Shown here piece after piece: positions 1 through 7,317 of a stretch of 15,125 bases of DNA. The position numbers and the translations under genes are program-made. The notes beneath the pieces are model-generated. The model did not search any database and was not told the origin of the DNA. It worked only from the letters and a program-made list of their open reading frames with translations. Numbering within the stretch: position 1 is the stretch's first letter; each line of letters begins with the position of its first letter. Origin of the DNA: Oscillospiraceae bacterium. Its GTDB lineage: Bacteria > Bacillota > Clostridia > Oscillospirales > Ruminococcaceae. The stretch lies in contig CAAGCE010000104.1 in NCBI GenBank assembly GCA_900768245.1, positions 1-15,125 of the forward strand. The letters are read 5' to 3'.

Positions 1-197
1 ACAGGAAAAAATCTGCGCCGAAATCCTATATATGCGAGATTATCGGCTTGATTTTTTCCAAATTTTAAATGGTGTTTAGTATAATACGCCCACTCTGCAT
101 CAAACTCCCTTGAAAGGCTGCAGCCTGTCTGCGGTCGTTTTCTTTTATTGGACGTATTCTATCCACCGCCTTTATCCATAGAACAAATGGTTATTAG
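1..197. other. Non-coding left edge with short repeats
   Basis: No reading frame with a credible start and ribosome site is seen. The stretch holds an 18-nt imperfect direct repeat (AAATGGTGTTTAGTATAA at 67-84 and AAATGGTTATTAGTATAA at 185-202, 16 of 18 identical) and a 12-nt palindrome AGGCTGCAGCCT at 115-126. It could be an intergenic repeat or the decayed tail of a mobile element. I do not recognise it. Confidence 0.4.
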
Positions 198-212
198 TAT
201 AAAAGTTTCGGT
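198..212 (+). repeat. 15-nt repeat TATAAAAGTTTCGGT, left copy
   Basis: The sequence TATAAAAGTTTCGGT is identical to 15078-15092 and lies in the same (+) orientation, while the adjoining ~100 bp repeat bodies are inverted relative to each other. It therefore behaves as a separate module of a composite repeat. Confidence 0.6.
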
Positions 213-312
213 ACTGTTACTTTTGTTTCGCTCAATAGATTTCGTACAAAGCTTCCGCCGCGGCTGCTTTCTTTGGGTTCGCAGTAAATTCGGACGCGTC
301 TAAATAAAAAAA
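213..312 (+). repeat. ~100 bp interspersed repeat, left copy
   Basis: This stretch matches the reverse complement of 14972-15070 at about 82 of 99 positions by hand alignment, with one single-base indel. Conserved blocks include CTGTTACTTTTGTTT, GCCGCGGCTGCT, GGGTTCGC and CGCGTCTAAATAAAAAAA. The least conserved part is 283-292. It has no reading frame. On the minus strand its TTTTTTTATTTAGACGCG end follows the terminator hairpin of the membrane-protein gene directly, so the repeat seems to form the T-tract of that terminator. Confidence 0.75.
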
Positions 313-342
313 CAAAGCTGTCGCAGAAAAACCTGCGGCAGC
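303..342 (-). terminator. Rho-independent terminator of the membrane-protein gene
   Basis: Arms 317-326 and 333-342 pair over 10 bp (one G-U), with a 6-nt loop. On the minus strand the hairpin is followed by TTTGTTTTTTTATTT. It starts 22 nt past the stop codon of the gene at 365-1060. The T-tract is the end of the interspersed repeat. Confidence 0.8.
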
Positions 343-364
343 GGATATAAACGTCAATCTTTAA

Positions 365-1060
365 TTAACCAAAGAATCCAAAAAGGTTAAATCCTGTTGG
401 CATTGGGATAGTGAACATATAGATCGTTGCAAAGAGGAATCCGGCTATTGCAACACCCGTGATAATATATCTGTTAGGTAGCTTCTTGAATGTTCCTACA
501 ATACCAAGCATAAATAATACAACTGAATAAATTACTGTTACAAGACCAAATTTATCGCCGTTTGAATTGTCCTGCTTACCCTGTTCGAGAAGTGCTTCGG
601 ACTCGTCAAGGACTGCCCATGCATCTTCAAAATAGCTGTCAACATAGCCTTCCATATCAAATGGTGTTGCGTAATCTTCCTGGTCAAGTGCCCAGTTTAC
701 AGCGTCAAGAAATTCCTGTGTTGCATTGTCGCTCATAAGCTGGTCGAGGAGATAGCTGTATTTTTCAGCTTCAACATCGTCGCCGCTTTCTTCTGCAAAT
801 GTAAGGTTAAGGCTTGCTTCGCTTATCTGATTCCAGAGCATCATATCCTGCATAAGATTCTGTGATGCTTCATTGTAGCGTGAATTTCCGTCAGCAGCAA
901 GGTTGTTGCTTGTTGTGTAATTTGTTGCCTGATTTCCGCCGTGGAGTGAACCTATCCATGATGCCCATGCAGTTGCAAGAGCTGTCACACCGAGGAAAAT
1001 CGCAATAATAATTTCAAGTACCTCTTCTTTTGAACGTTTCTGTTTTGCTTCGTCTGCCAT
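365..1060 (-). CDS. Unknown membrane protein with three predicted helices
   Basis: 231 residues, function not recognised. A charged cytosolic N-terminus (KQKRSKEE) precedes a first hydrophobic helix at about 14-37. A mainly acidic, Asn/Gln-rich, helix-prone region of about 130 residues follows (about 38-170), then two hydrophobic helices at about 172-190 and 198-217 and a short C-terminus rich in Phe and Gly. The topology loosely resembles DUF4337-type proteins, but I cannot confirm membership. An upstream in-frame ATG exists at 1066. The ATG at 1060 is preferred because AGAGG (1073-1069) lies 8 nt before it but only 2 nt before the upstream one. The gene has its own consensus promoter and terminator, so it is probably monocistronic. 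The central domain faces the outside if the N-terminus is inside. Existence is well supported, function unknown. Confidence 0.85.
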   Translation of the reverse strand: MADEAKQKRSKEEVLEIIIAIFLGVTALATAWASWIGSLHGGNQATNYTTSNNLAADGNSRYNEASQNLMQDMMLWNQISEASLNLTFAEESGDDVEAEKYSYLLDQLMSDNATQEFLDAVNWALDQEDYATPFDMEGYVDSYFEDAWAVLDESEALLEQGKQDNSNGDKFGLVTVIYSVVLFMLGIVGTFKKLPNRYIITGVAIAGFLFATIYMFTIPMPTGFNLFGFFG

Positions 1061-1113
1061 TTTCATAACCTCTTTTTAATTTTTTGTTAAACTTTATTTG
1101 CTTAACCTTGAAT

Positions 1114-1142
1114 ATTATACAATGATGAACTAAATATGTCAA
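1114..1142 (-). promoter_or_regulatory. Sigma-A promoter of the membrane-protein gene
   Basis: On the minus strand TTGACA (1142-1137), a 17-nt spacer and TATAAT (1119-1114) make a full consensus promoter. Transcription would start near 1107, giving a leader of about 45 nt. This suggests strong, constitutive expression. Confidence 0.85.
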
Positions 1143-1243
1143 GTGTTAAAACAAAAAAATTATGAAATATTATAAAATAATATGTCGCATTGCCATTTTA
1201 TATAAACATTATTGCTAAATTCACTAAAATAAAGTGCTGAAGG

Positions 1244-1279
1244 AACCCACATCAGACAGCATAATTTCTGATGTGGGTT
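1244..1279 (-). terminator. Hairpin ending the kinase/HD-GYP operon
   Basis: Perfect 13-bp stem (1244-1256 with 1267-1279) and a 10-nt loop, 5 nt after the stop codon of the HD-GYP gene. The minus-strand sequence after the stem (CCTTCAGCACTTTATTTT) has no immediate T-run, so termination may be incomplete or the hairpin may mainly protect the 3' end. Confidence 0.6.
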
Positions 1280-1284
1280 GAAAG

Positions 1285-2379
1285 TTATTGTGCCTGCAAT
1301 TCAAGTTCAAGATTTTTCTTTGCCAGGCAGGCTTTTATTTCATTTTCACAGTCAATGAAAATATCGGTTATTTCAGGGTCAAAAAGCGTACCTCTTCCGT
1401 CACGGATTATTTTCATTGATTCCTCGTGTGACATTGCAGGCTTATAGGAGCGTTTTGAGGTAAGTGCGTCATAAACATCCGCAAGAGCAAGTATTCTTGC
1501 AGGCAGGGGAATATCCTCACCCGAAATTCCCGCAGGATAACCGCCTGTTCCGCACCATTTTTCATGGTGATAAAGAGCCATTTCTCTTGCTATCTCAATA
1601 AAATCAAGCTCTTTTCCGAGGTGAAGATCTGCGCTTTTAAGTTCGTCAAGAATATGCTCAAAGGTCTTTGCGCCTATCATAGAATGTGTTTTCATATGCT
1701 CAAATTCGTTTTTGTCAAGTCCCGATTCCTTGCGCAGGACCACATCATCAATACCGATCTTTCCTATGTCATGCAAAGGTGCGGCACGGTAAAGGTTCTT
1801 CACATATTCATCTGTAAGAATAGCCTTGTATTTAGGATGGGTCCTCATATGGCTTACAAGAATTTTGAAATATTCCGTTGTGTGTTTAAGATGACCGCCT
1901 GTTGTTCCGTCACGGGATTCCACCAGCTCCGCAAGACTTGTTGACATAACGTCAAGAAGCTTTTCGATGACTTTGGTCTTGTTTGCAACGATGCTTTCGA
2001 GATTTTCCCTGTAACAGCTGAGCTCTATCTGTGTGTTTATTCTTGAAAGCATTATCTGCGGCTCAAATGGCTTGGCAATGAAATCCACCGCACCTGAGTT
2101 AAGTCCTTTAAGTTCAAGCTGAACATCACGGTCGCCTGTCAGAAAAATTACGGGGATACCTGCTGTTTGGGGATTTTCCTTTATATGCCTGATCGTTTCA
2201 AAGCCGTCCATACCGGGCATATTAACATCAAGCAAAATAAGGTCAGGGTGATTTTTTTCAAGGAATGCAAGTGCCTTTTCTCCGGATTTTGCCGCAGCGA
2301 CCTTGTAGTGATCCTTTAACATTCCTACTGCAAATTCAAGGTTTGCAGGCATATCATCAACGATCAAAATAAGCTTCAT
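1285..2379 (-). CDS. Response regulator with HD-GYP phosphodiesterase domain
   Basis: Predicted cyclic-di-GMP phosphodiesterase of the RpfG type, 364 residues from the inner ATG. In numbering from the upstream ATG at 2391 (4 residues more), the receiver covers about 5-125 with acidic pair D12/D13, phospho-acceptor D55 (LLDVNMPG), T85 and K107. A helical linker leads to an HD-GYP domain at about 145-355 with RDGTTGGH, HDIGKIGI (H207/D208), HHEKW (H275/H276/E277) and GYP (284-286). There are six residues between HHE and GYP where I expect five, and Cys replaces the usual Asp after HHEKW. The inner ATG at 2379 is chosen because GGGGA lies 5 nt upstream and the protein then starts like a normal receiver (MKLILIVDD). 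It lies about 40 nt behind the hybrid kinase gene in the same operon, its likely phospho-donor. Confidence 0.9.
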   Translation of the reverse strand: MKLILIVDDMPANLEFAVGMLKDHYKVAAAKSGEKALAFLEKNHPDLILLDVNMPGMDGFETIRHIKENPQTAGIPVIFLTGDRDVQLELKGLNSGAVDFIAKPFEPQIMLSRINTQIELSCYRENLESIVANKTKVIEKLLDVMSTSLAELVESRDGTTGGHLKHTTEYFKILVSHMRTHPKYKAILTDEYVKNLYRAAPLHDIGKIGIDDVVLRKESGLDKNEFEHMKTHSMIGAKTFEHILDELKSADLHLGKELDFIEIAREMALYHHEKWCGTGGYPAGISGEDIPLPARILALADVYDALTSKRSYKPAMSHEESMKIIRDGRGTLFDPEITDIFIDCENEIKACLAKKNLELELQAQ

Positions 2380-2420
2380 AATTGTCCCCATTTCATTGTG
2401 AAATTTGAAAAAGTAATTTT

Positions 2421-5111
2421 TTACTGTGCCGGTTGGTTTAATGCGCTTCGTATAAGTTCCGCAGCTTCATCAAAATCAAAGCCTGAAATATAATCGAATG
2501 AGCGTTCAAGTGTTTGCTTTATATCATCGGGTAAAGCCTTCTGCCTCAGGTAGGAGATGATCTCTTCCGCTGCGGCTGCGTCCATATTCCCGGCAGCCGT
2601 CAGAAGCTTTTCAAGAACAGCTTTCAGCTCATCTTTATCTATGCTTTGCGCAGGCTTGTCAGCCGGCTTTTCAAGGTCATTTATCTTTTTGAGAATATCC
2701 CTTATTTCAATAAGGATACGGCTGTAATTTTCTATGAAAACAGGGTGATCCTGCCTGAGAAAATCATATGCACGGTTTTTGCCTGCCATTTCAAGCATAC
2801 GGGCCTCGTCCGAAAGATCATCTGCGCCGATATTGGCAGCAGCACTTTTTATACCGTGAACTGTAATGGTATAATTGCGGAAATCGCCTGTTTCAAAGTA
2901 ATTTTTCAGAGTATCGATGCAGTCTGAATATGCAAATGACCTTATTATGTTAATATATGTCCGCATATTGTTTCTTACCGCCGCAAGACCCTTTCGGTAA
3001 TTAACTGAGGAATTGGAAGGGAAAACGTCCTCAAAGGAGAAATCCGGTTCGGCTTCGACCTGTGCTTCATCACATCGTATCTGCTTATCAGCGGGTATCC
3101 ATTTCAGCATAACATTGTGAAGCTTGTCTGTGTCAATAGGCTTGGGGATAAAATCGTTCATACCTGCCTGATAGAAAAGCTGTTCAACGCCCTTTATGGC
3201 ATTTGCAGTAAGGGCAACGATAGGAACAGTGCGGGCATAGTCGCTGTCAATGGAGCGTATGAACTTCACCGTGTCAACACCGTCAAGCTGCGGCATCATA
3301 TGATCCATAAAAATAAGGTCGAATTTATCTTCCCCTCGGAAAAGCTTTATAGCTTCATTTCCGCTTTCGGCAGTAAATATCTGAACTCCGTAAGGCTCGA
3401 TAAGCCCTTCTGCGACCTTGAGGTTAGTATCATTGTCATCAACGATAAGTACCTTTGCATCGGGAGCGGTAAACATTTTGTCAGCTGTGTCATCCTTCAA
3501 AGACGGAACGCTGTCATTGACGCCATTTATCATTTCGCTGAGAGTGTATATCGTTACAGGCTTGGTGAACTGTTTCAGAGCGGGGTATTTTTTGCTGTCA
3601 AAAACATCATTTGGATTTACCGCTGCAGCGCAGATCATATCGGGGTATTGTGAACGTATATTTTCATATCTGCCGATACCGCTGCCGTAATCAAAAATGA
3701 AATAACCGCCGTTTTGTATAACTGTATGAGCTGTTGCAATATCAGGCACTACGCAGGACTTTATACCTATACATCTGCATTCTTCCTCAATAGCCTCACG
3801 GTAAAAAATATTCGGTTCAAAAATATAAACAACGGCATTTGAACTGTGTTCGGAAACATACAGCGTTGGTTCGGCTGAAGATGCAGTCTGTTCGAGCACA
3901 ACGGTAAATGACGAACCTGTGCCGTATTCGCTTTCAACGGAAATAGAACCGTTCATCATTTGGGCAAGGCTCATTGAAATGCTCAGTCCAAGACCTGTGC
4001 CTTCAATATTTCTGTTGCGCTTTGTATCTACCTGAGAAAATTCCGAAAAAAGCTTTTTGACATCATCGGGCTTTATTCCGATACCTGTATCGGAAACGGT
4101 AAACTTAAGCTTTATTCTGTTGTTTTCAGCTTTTTCAAATCCTGCGGAGAGCATGATCCTGCCATTCTGAGTAAATTTCACCGCATTGTTGAGCAGGTTC
4201 AGAAGTATCTGCTTGACACGAAGCTCGTCACCGTATAATTCAGATGGTATTTTGGGGTCGACCGAGATCACAAATGCAATATTTTTATCGGCGAGCCGTG
4301 GGTTTATAACATTCTTTACGTTGTCGATAAGGCTGCTGAAACTATAGACCGATTCAACAAGCTCCATTTTGCCTGCATCTATCTTTGAAAAGTCAAGAAC
4401 ATCATTTACAATATTGAGCAGGTTGTCCGATGATGCCTGAATGGTTTTTATGTATTCCTTTGCGGCAGGACTTGTGTCCGTGTGGGAAAGAAGCTCTATC
4501 ATACCGCTTATGGCATTCATAGGAGTTCTTATTTCGTGGGACATATTTGCAAGAAAGTCTGCCTTTGCCTGAGCCGCAGCAGCAGCCTCCTTAGCTTTGT
4601 TTTCGGTGAGCTCAGCCATTTTTCTGTTCTGTGAAATAAGTGCGATCGTCATAGTGATACCAATGTAAATAGGCAGAACTGTAAAAAGCAGATCGCCCAG
4701 CGAACCGAAAATGCTGCTGCATTCATCGGCTTTGAAAAAATAGCAGCAGGCATAAAAAAGAGTTATAAAAACGCACTCAGCTATATTTACCGAGATCATC
4801 TGATAAAGAGATGTGACACAGACTACCGCAAGAAAAATACCGTTTGCAGAGTGGATATGACCCGTTGCCGTAACATAAAAAGCCGTCAGCAGCATAAAGC
4901 AGACCGATGAGATGAAGGCCTGAAGCTTGAAAGGAATTTTTTCAATGAACGTAGGGACTGCTATTATTACAATAGATACCGCAGAGTAAACCGTAAGTAT
5001 CAGCGGCACGTCCATAGATTTTCCGAGTATAATAAAAATAAGGCATATAAGAGCGTAGATCAAAAAAGTAAATATTGATATGAATTTTCTGTTTTTGGGA
5101 GCAGATCTCAT
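2421..5111 (-). CDS. Membrane hybrid sensor histidine kinase with receiver and Hpt domains
   Basis: 896 residues. About six hydrophobic segments occupy residues 10-158 with almost no extracellular loop, so the signal is probably sensed in or near the membrane. A short coiled linker (160-185) precedes HisKA with H192 in SHEIRTPMN. The HATPase domain has an N-box near 305-314, DTGIG 341-345 and GTGLGLSI 371-378. Residues about 425-530 look like a degenerate receiver: FEPN replaces the acidic pair, while D474 and a KP at 517-518 remain. A full receiver follows (D558/D559, D603, T635, K657). An Hpt domain carries H752 in HGIKSAAANIGA. The helical tail (815-896) is not recognised. The start is supported by AAAGGAC 8 nt upstream. 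The predicted relay is H192 to D603 to H752 and on to the HD-GYP regulator encoded next. Confidence 0.93.
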   Translation of the reverse strand: MRSAPKNRKFISIFTFLIYALICLIFIILGKSMDVPLILTVYSAVSIVIIAVPTFIEKIPFKLQAFISSVCFMLLTAFYVTATGHIHSANGIFLAVVCVTSLYQMISVNIAECVFITLFYACCYFFKADECSSIFGSLGDLLFTVLPIYIGITMTIALISQNRKMAELTENKAKEAAAAAQAKADFLANMSHEIRTPMNAISGMIELLSHTDTSPAAKEYIKTIQASSDNLLNIVNDVLDFSKIDAGKMELVESVYSFSSLIDNVKNVINPRLADKNIAFVISVDPKIPSELYGDELRVKQILLNLLNNAVKFTQNGRIMLSAGFEKAENNRIKLKFTVSDTGIGIKPDDVKKLFSEFSQVDTKRNRNIEGTGLGLSISMSLAQMMNGSISVESEYGTGSSFTVVLEQTASSAEPTLYVSEHSSNAVVYIFEPNIFYREAIEEECRCIGIKSCVVPDIATAHTVIQNGGYFIFDYGSGIGRYENIRSQYPDMICAAAVNPNDVFDSKKYPALKQFTKPVTIYTLSEMINGVNDSVPSLKDDTADKMFTAPDAKVLIVDDNDTNLKVAEGLIEPYGVQIFTAESGNEAIKLFRGEDKFDLIFMDHMMPQLDGVDTVKFIRSIDSDYARTVPIVALTANAIKGVEQLFYQAGMNDFIPKPIDTDKLHNVMLKWIPADKQIRCDEAQVEAEPDFSFEDVFPSNSSVNYRKGLAAVRNNMRTYINIIRSFAYSDCIDTLKNYFETGDFRNYTITVHGIKSAAANIGADDLSDEARMLEMAGKNRAYDFLRQDHPVFIENYSRILIEIRDILKKINDLEKPADKPAQSIDKDELKAVLEKLLTAAGNMDAAAAEEIISYLRQKALPDDIKQTLERSFDYISGFDFDEAAELIRSALNQPAQ

Positions 5112-5211
5112 TGTACCAGTCCTTTTTTCTGCACAAATTTATGAAATGGAGGTGCGGCATTGCAGCATATTGTCAATAACTCAGAATATGATATACATAT
5201 TGTTAAAGGAT

Positions 5212-5240
5212 ATTATATCATACTAATTAAATATTTTCAA
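5212..5240 (-). promoter_or_regulatory. Sigma-A promoter of the hybrid kinase/HD-GYP operon
   Basis: On the minus strand TTGAAA (5240-5235), a 17-nt spacer and TATAAT (5217-5212), with an extended -10 (TGATATAAT). The leader to the kinase start is about 95 nt. Confidence 0.8.
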
Positions 5241-5418
5241 GTATTTTGCACATTTTTATAGTATTATTTTTAAAATAATTATGCAAAATCAATAATTGTA
5301 TTATACGGGAATAGAATGAAATGTGTAGAAATTTGACGCAATATATTGTGAAAATCGGGGAAATCGTCAGGTATAGACTTACTGTTAATAAAATATTAAT
5401 ACATATCGCCTTGGGTTA

Positions 5419-5443
5419 TGGTAAAATAATAATGGAATATAAT
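5419..5443 (+). promoter_or_regulatory. Candidate -10 boxes for the YesM-type kinase
   Basis: TGGTAAAAT at 5419-5427 fits an extended -10, and TATAAT lies at 5438-5443. Neither has a good -35 at 16-18 nt, which suggests an activator-dependent or weak promoter. Start of transcription is uncertain. Confidence 0.35.
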
Positions 5444-5466
5444 TTTCAGACAAGAGGTACAGAAAA

Positions 5467-7293
5467 ATGCTTAATCCCATAAAAAAAATTATGGATGCGA
5501 ATATCAAAACAAAGCTTATGCTTATGTGCCTTGTTGTAATAGTGCCTGTATTCTGTGCAGGTGTCTATCTTCTTTTCAGTATGGTTGGAATATTGCAGGA
5601 AAGCGTTGTTAATGAAGCTTTCAGCGATGTTGACAACCTTAAAACACGTCTTAAAGATACTATTTATACTACGGCAAGCGTTGCGGAACGTATATACTAT
5701 AACAATGATATAAATGACCTTATCAATAATTCGTTTACGACAGATGAAGAATATAAGCAGTTCTATGCCGAACATAAAACAATAGATGAATATCTTAATG
5801 CCTATAATCAGATAGTCGATATAAGGTTTTATCTTGATAAAGAGGACTTTTACTTCAATTCCAGCTTCCGTAAGGCTACAAATGTCATAAAGGCATCCTA
5901 TTGGTATAATGACGCTATGGAAAATGATTCTGCAAGGTGGCAGGTCACAAAAAATCCCATAGACAGCAGCTTTTACCTCAGCTATGTAAGAAAAGTATAC
6001 AGCAATGCAGGTGACCCTGTGGGCGTTATGGTAATAGCAATAAGCCCCGAATGGATAGAGGGACTTATGAAGGACGAGGTTTTCAGCGTAATTTTTTCCG
6101 TCCAGAACGGAATGGTTTTTTACAGCAATATTGACGGCTATGAGCTTGGAAAGGTCTTTGTTGCGCCTGACGTTGAACCTGAGCCTAAGGTGTCAAGGAC
6201 TGTGGAAATAAAAAGCGAATGTCATCTTACCGAAATAGGCTATGCCGTTGCAGCATATTTTGATTATGAAGATACCGGAAACCTTTTTCAGATATATCTT
6301 GTAAAGCCTTTTGATATAGTTACGGGCGCAACAAAAAACATAACCACAGGCTATGTGTGGTATATGGCAATGTGCTTTATACTGTCGCTGCTTATAACTT
6401 ACCTCTTTTCATCGTTTTTTGCAAGAAGAATACAGTTCCTCCGTGACCAGATGCATAAGGTCGCACAGGGCGATTTCGAGCTTGAAGAGGAAATAAAGGG
6501 AAGCGACGAAATAAATGAGCTTTACAGTGACCTTTCGCTTATGGTAAAAAGTATGCAGCAGCTTATAAATGAAGCATACGAAGCAAAAATACAGTCCGAA
6601 ACCTTTAAACTGAATCAGATGGAGGCGGAGTTTAAAACTCTTGCAAGCCAGATAAATCCTCATTTTCTTTACAATACCCTTGAAACTATACGAATGAAAG
6701 CCTACTGCAACAATGATAAGGAAACGGCAGACCTTGTAAAAAAGCTTGGCAAATTTATGCGCCGATGCCTTGAAGTAAAGGACGGTATGGTAACGCTTGA
6801 ATCCGAGCTTGAATTTACAAAGAGCTATCTTGAGCTGCAGTCCGCACGTTTCGGCGACAGAGTTTCCTATTCAATATATTGCGAGGTCGATACTAATTAT
6901 AAAATTCTTCCTCTTATAATTCAGCCGATAGTCGAGAATGCATTCGTTCACGGTATCGAGAGCAGTAAATCCAACGGTCATATTGATATAAACGTGTGCT
7001 ATAAATCAGATACGATAGTTATTGATGTTATCGACAACGGACAGGGTATCCCCGATGATAAAATGTCCGAGCTGCGCTGGAAGCTGACGGAAAACGATAC
7101 ATCGTCGGGAAAAAGCATCGGTCTGACCAATGTGAACAAACGAATAAAAATGTACCACGGCGAAAAATACGGCTTATCGGTAAAAAGCAGCGTCGGCAAA
7201 GGTACGAGGATCAGAATAACTCTTCCAAGATATACAGACGAAAAAAATATGCTTACAAAAGAGCTTATCGCAAGAAATATACAGCAGCAGTAA
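5467..7293 (+). CDS. YesM-type membrane sensor histidine kinase
   Basis: 608 residues, the usual length for the His_kinase (PF06580) YesM-like group. One helix at about 15-38, a large extracellular sensor region at about 39-295 that is probably Cache-like, a second helix at about 297-317, and a HAMP-like linker at about 318-370. The phospho-acceptor H399 lies in INPHFLYNTLE. The ATPase domain has PIVENAFVHGI (487-497), DNGQGIP (523-529), SIGLTNVNKRI (550-560) and GKGTRI (577-582). AAGAGG lies 9 nt before the start. The response regulator begins 24 nt after the stop, so the two are one operon. In this family the pair usually controls sugar uptake or polysaccharide use. No transporter is present here, so the ligand and targets are unknown. 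Confidence 0.93.
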   Translation: MLNPIKKIMDANIKTKLMLMCLVVIVPVFCAGVYLLFSMVGILQESVVNEAFSDVDNLKTRLKDTIYTTASVAERIYYNNDINDLINNSFTTDEEYKQFYAEHKTIDEYLNAYNQIVDIRFYLDKEDFYFNSSFRKATNVIKASYWYNDAMENDSARWQVTKNPIDSSFYLSYVRKVYSNAGDPVGVMVIAISPEWIEGLMKDEVFSVIFSVQNGMVFYSNIDGYELGKVFVAPDVEPEPKVSRTVEIKSECHLTEIGYAVAAYFDYEDTGNLFQIYLVKPFDIVTGATKNITTGYVWYMAMCFILSLLITYLFSSFFARRIQFLRDQMHKVAQGDFELEEEIKGSDEINELYSDLSLMVKSMQQLINEAYEAKIQSETFKLNQMEAEFKTLASQINPHFLYNTLETIRMKAYCNNDKETADLVKKLGKFMRRCLEVKDGMVTLESELEFTKSYLELQSARFGDRVSYSIYCEVDTNYKILPLIIQPIVENAFVHGIESSKSNGHIDINVCYKSDTIVIDVIDNGQGIPDDKMSELRWKLTENDTSSGKSIGLTNVNKRIKMYHGEKYGLSVKSSVGKGTRIRITLPRYTDEKNMLTKELIARNIQQQ

Positions 7294-7317
7294 TACAATT
7301 TGCGGAAAGGAACGTAT

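Larger units (their letters stand above)
5112..5466. other. AT-rich divergent intergenic region
   Basis: This 355-nt gap separates the minus-strand kinase operon from the plus-strand YesM-type kinase. It holds the minus promoter at 5212-5240 and weaker plus-strand promoter candidates near 5419-5443. It also has a small palindrome TTAATA-AAA-TATTAA at 5385-5399 that could be a regulator site. I see no gene or structured RNA in it. Confidence 0.6.

Noticed and set aside
1..364. CRISPR array, transposase fragment or partial gene at the left edge
   Set aside because: No regular spaced repeats and no sustained frame on either strand. Only short repeats and a terminator are seen.
4942..5160. 72-codon frame overlapping the start of the hybrid kinase
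   Set aside because: It shadows the N-terminus of the kinase in another frame, with no ribosome site and a product without recognisable features.
7300..7317. TTG start for the YesN-type regulator
   Set aside because: The ribosome site GGAAAGGA lies inside this extension, and the ATG at 7318 gives a standard receiver N-terminus.
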